From contig NZ_FQUD01000002.1 in assembly GCF_900128945.1 (NCBI RefSeq), positions 772,371-836,370 on the forward strand: DNA of 64,000 nt, given 5' to 3'. Position 1 is the stretch's first letter; the number at the start of each line of letters is the position of its first letter. The notes beneath the pieces are model-generated. The model was not told the origin of the DNA. It did no database searches and saw nothing but the letters and a program-made list of their open reading frames with translations. Shown piece by piece: positions 62,051 to 64,000 of the stretch. Origin of the DNA: Chryseobacterium sp. OV279 (GTDB taxonomy: Bacteria > Bacteroidota > Bacteroidia > Flavobacteriales > Weeksellaceae). The translations under genes and the position numbers were made by a program.

Positions 62051-62431
62051 ATGGAAAAACAGCACAACCATAAAGATTGTATGCAGGCCTTAAAGCCGGT
62101 TCGCGATACATTAGATGTGATTAACGGCAAATGGAAATTGCAGATTATTATTTCTTTAAACGCCGGAAACAAACGTTTTACAGAAATTGAACGAAGCATT
62201 CCGAAGCTGACCTCAAAGGTTTTAGCTAAAGAGTTAAAAGAACTGGAACAAAACGGTTTAGTTGAAAGAATCGTTAAAGATACGTATCCCGTAAGCATCG
62301 AATACTGTCCTACACAATACACAAAAACATTACACCCCGTTGTAGAATCCTTAAAAGACTGGGGCGAAAACCACCGTAAACATATTTTCGGAGCTCCGGC
62401 AGAAACTGAAAAACCCGAAAAAGCTAAATAA
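62051..62431 (+). CDS. HxlR family transcriptional regulator
   Basis: A 126-residue winged helix-turn-helix regulator of the HxlR/DUF24 family. The redox-sensing cysteine is at position 12 (KDCMQALKPV), matching the conserved Cys of HypR/YodB/CatR-type sensors, and the winged helix spans residues 25-100 (GNKRFTEIERSIPKLTSKVLAKELKEL). A second Cys is at about residue 82 (SIEYCPTQY). Divergence from a quinone/azo reductase parallels Bacillus YodB-azoR1, so thiol-based sensing of quinones or diamide-like stress is likely. Confidence 0.9.
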   Translation: MEKQHNHKDCMQALKPVRDTLDVINGKWKLQIIISLNAGNKRFTEIERSIPKLTSKVLAKELKELEQNGLVERIVKDTYPVSIEYCPTQYTKTLHPVVESLKDWGENHRKHIFGAPAETEKPEKAK

Positions 62432-62444
62432 ATGCTCATTACCA

Positions 62445-62735
62445 TTGAGAAATCTGCTCAATCCGCAAAATCCGCGCGAGATAAAAAATAATGCATTCCA
62501 GAAATAAATAGGGACCAATTTGAATATAAAATTCAATAGGAGCGGGCTGTAGCCCGCTTTCAAATTAAGCATACCAATAAAGGCTTTAGCCAAAACTTAA
62601 AATCCCACCAGATCAAGAGCACATGAAATCACATATCAAAACTAATCAATATCCCCAATCAATTTTATCTTTGATGAAATCCTCGCGCCTTAAAAATATC
62701 CGGAGAGTAATAATCTTGCGCCTTTGCGTTTAACC
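62445..62735 (+). repeat. Dispersed repeat cassette, copy 2 (modules reordered)
   Basis: Module c (about 62451-62510: AATCCGCGCGAG, TAATGCATT), module a (62527-62602: ATAAAATTCAATAGG, AGCGGGCT-GT-AGCCCGCT, AAAGGCTTTAGCC), then module b (about 62632-62735: CAATCAATTTTA, TTGCGCCTTTGCGTTT). It is in the same orientation as copy 1 but c precedes a. It fills most of the gap between hxlR and the pirin gene. Confidence 0.8.
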
Positions 62736-62795
62736 AAAAAACAGCCTAAAATCCTTTCTTAACCTACATCAACACTTTCAAACACCTCTATATCC

Positions 62796-62803
62796 TACAT
62801 TTG
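62796..62803 (+). promoter_or_regulatory. -7 box TACATTTG of pirin gene
   Basis: TACATTTG fits TAnnTTTG and lies 20 bp before the pirin ATG at 62824; the -33 region has only TTTC. Confidence 0.55.
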
Positions 62804-62823
62804 TACCATAAAATAATCACAGT

Positions 62824-63552
62824 ATGAAAACAGTATATCATAAAGCAGATTCAAGAGGCCACGCAGATCACGGATGGCTGAACAGCTACCACACATTCAG
62901 TTTTGCCAACTATCAAAATAAGGACAGAACGAACTTCGGAGTATTGAGAGTATTGAACGACGATACCGTTTCACAGGGAATGGGATTCGGGACACACCCG
63001 CACAAGGACATGGAAATTATTTCAATTCCTTTGGAAGGTGATCTGGAACATAAAGATTCAATGGGAACGACTGCCGTTATCAAAAAAGGAGAAATCCAGG
63101 TAATGAGCGCAGGAACCGGAGTAATGCACAGCGAATACAACAGAAATAAAGATGAAGCTGTAAAGTTTCTTCAGATCTGGGTTTTTCCAAAAGATTTGAA
63201 CGTTGAACCGAGATATGATCAGAAAAGCATTAAAGAAGGGGAAAAGATCAATGGATTCCAGCAAATTTTGTCTCCCAACAAAAATGATGACGGTGTTTGG
63301 ATTCATCAGGATGCATGGTTTAATTTAGCTAATTTTAAAGCTGGAAACGGCAAAAATTATATGCTCAACAAAAAAGGGAACGGAGTGTATGCTTTTGTTT
63401 TGAAAGGTAGTGCCAAAGTAGGAGACAGAGTTTTGAACGAAAGAGACGGATTAGGAATCTGGGACACCCAAAGCTTTAATATCGAAGCCGTAGAGGATGC
63501 AGAGATCTTATTGATGGAAGTCCCAATGGACCTACCGGCTTATTTGAAATAG
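62824..63552 (+). CDS. Pirin family protein (bicupin)
   Basis: A 242-residue bicupin. The N-terminal cupin has the metal-binding pattern HPHKDMEIIS (residues 57-66, with two His) and a later HSEY and E; the C-terminal cupin is present without obvious ligands, as is typical. Pirins include quercetin 2,3-dioxygenases and redox-responsive regulators, so 'pirin family' is the safest name. The next gene starts 38 bp downstream, in the same direction, and encodes an FMN reductase; the two may form a redox-stress operon together with the adjacent azoR-hxlR pair. Confidence 0.92.
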   Translation: MKTVYHKADSRGHADHGWLNSYHTFSFANYQNKDRTNFGVLRVLNDDTVSQGMGFGTHPHKDMEIISIPLEGDLEHKDSMGTTAVIKKGEIQVMSAGTGVMHSEYNRNKDEAVKFLQIWVFPKDLNVEPRYDQKSIKEGEKINGFQQILSPNKNDDGVWIHQDAWFNLANFKAGNGKNYMLNKKGNGVYAFVLKGSAKVGDRVLNERDGLGIWDTQSFNIEAVEDAEILLMEVPMDLPAYLK

Positions 63553-63590
63553 TAGATAATAATCAGAAACATTAAACAGATAAACAATAA

Positions 63591-64000
63591 ATGAAAGTTT
63601 TAGCAATAGCAGGAAGCAATTCAGATGCTTCAATGAACAGACAGTTAGTAGCCTATGCATCGTCCTTATTTGAGAATGCAGACGTAGAAGTAGTAGACCT
63701 GAATCCTTTTGAAATGCCGATTTATAAGCACGAAAGAGAATTGGCAGGTGGAGTTCCTCAGGAAGCAAAGGATTTTGCAGCAAAAATCGACGGAGCGAAT
63801 CTTCTTTTGGTTTCACTACCTGAGCATAACGGAACGTACTCTACAGCCTTTAAAAATGTATTCGACTGGGTATCGAGAATCAAAGACAGAACGGTATGGA
63901 ATGAAGTACCCATGTTATTGATGTCTACCTCTCCCGGAGGAAGAGGAGGAGCTGGTGTTTTAGAGGCTGCATCGAAGCGTTTCCCTTTCCACGGAGGAAA
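63591..64000 (+). CDS. NADPH-dependent FMN reductase (3' end outside window)
   Basis: An open reading frame of 136 codons runs from ATG at 63591 to the window edge. It begins MKVLAIAGSNSDASMNRQL, the FMN-binding loop of flavodoxin-like NAD(P)H:FMN/quinone reductases, followed by LLLVSLPEHNGTYSTAFKNVFDW (the E-x-N-x-x-Y/F-P-like substrate loop, here PEHNGTYST) and STSPGGRGG. These reduce FMN, quinones or azo dyes with NADPH. It probably shares an operon with the pirin gene. Confidence 0.9.
   Translation, partial: MKVLAIAGSNSDASMNRQLVAYASSLFENADVEVVDLNPFEMPIYKHERELAGGVPQEAKDFAAKIDGANLLLVSLPEHNGTYSTAFKNVFDWVSRIKDRTVWNEVPMLLMSTSPGGRGGAGVLEAASKRFPFHGG

Noticed and set aside
60951..62735. Composite transposon around azoR-hxlR
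   Set aside because: The flanking repeats have no transposase, no terminal inverted repeats and a different module order; they are better treated as dispersed REP-like cassettes.

Overview
The window looks like a chromosomal segment of a Bacteroidota bacterium of the Flavobacteriia, most likely Chryseobacterium or a close relative. The evidence is a low-GC genome with Bacteroidota-type promoters (TTG/TTTG about 20 bp before TAnnTTTG), a SusC/SusD starch locus, a C-terminal secretion (T9SS-type) tail on a secreted enzyme, and two small 'double-glycine leader' peptides of the kind common in that genus. No insertion sequence, prophage, CRISPR array, rRNA or tRNA was recognised. Most genes are housekeeping or nutrient genes with normal lengths and no obvious breaks.

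Layout. 1-5.4 kb: end of rny (RNase Y), an MFS transporter, a Cys-rich GG-leader peptide followed by a long hairpin element, and a YeiH-type exporter with a LysR regulator. 5.6-7.0 kb: a CLC-F type fluoride/proton antiporter preceded by a fluoride riboswitch whose expression platform appears to hide the ribosome binding site. 7-13.3 kb: two small enzymes, a Tat-exported PhoD phosphatase, a second GG-leader peptide, the idi-(secreted protein)-gcvT cluster and a Pr6Pr membrane protein. 13.4-20.2 kb: a HAD phosphatase, serA, mscL, the NAD(P)HX repair enzyme, yidD-lgt (Lgt has a long extra N-terminal domain) and rarA. 20-28.9 kb: secreted hypotheticals, a DUF2339 giant membrane protein, pheA, a YbgC-like thioesterase, dnaA, a low-molecular-weight phosphatase and an RsmI-like methyltransferase. 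29-34 kb: a chitin-active LPMO, a small eRF1-like protein, DUF4349 and DUF2891 proteins. 33.9-39.1 kb: an AraC regulator followed by a TolC-HlyD-MFS drug efflux operon. 39.7-42.9 kb: a siderophore TonB receptor and a siderophore-interacting reductase. 43-46.6 kb: a methyltransferase, a membrane protein and metG.

46.9-60.8 kb is a malto-oligosaccharide/starch utilisation locus: SusC, SusD, SusE-like binding lipoprotein, GH97 alpha-glucosidase, a pepsin/retropepsin-like aspartic protease homologue, an M14/aspartoacylase-like enzyme, a GH13 neopullulanase-like amylase, an NTF2-like protein and a MalT-like sugar permease. Together these bind starch fragments at the surface, import them across the outer membrane, cut them in the periplasm and move maltose or glucose into the cytoplasm. 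61.3-64 kb: a divergent azoreductase/HxlR redox-sensing pair, a pirin and a partial FMN reductase.

The most unusual feature of the window is non-coding. At least nine intergenic tracts consist of degenerate period-7 (sometimes period-8) repeats that begin at or just after the stop codon of a gene, with an AG dinucleotide kept at a fixed phase on the sense strand of that gene. Two other dispersed repeat systems (a 155-nt hairpin element and a duplicated, module-shuffled cassette flanking azoR-hxlR) are also present.
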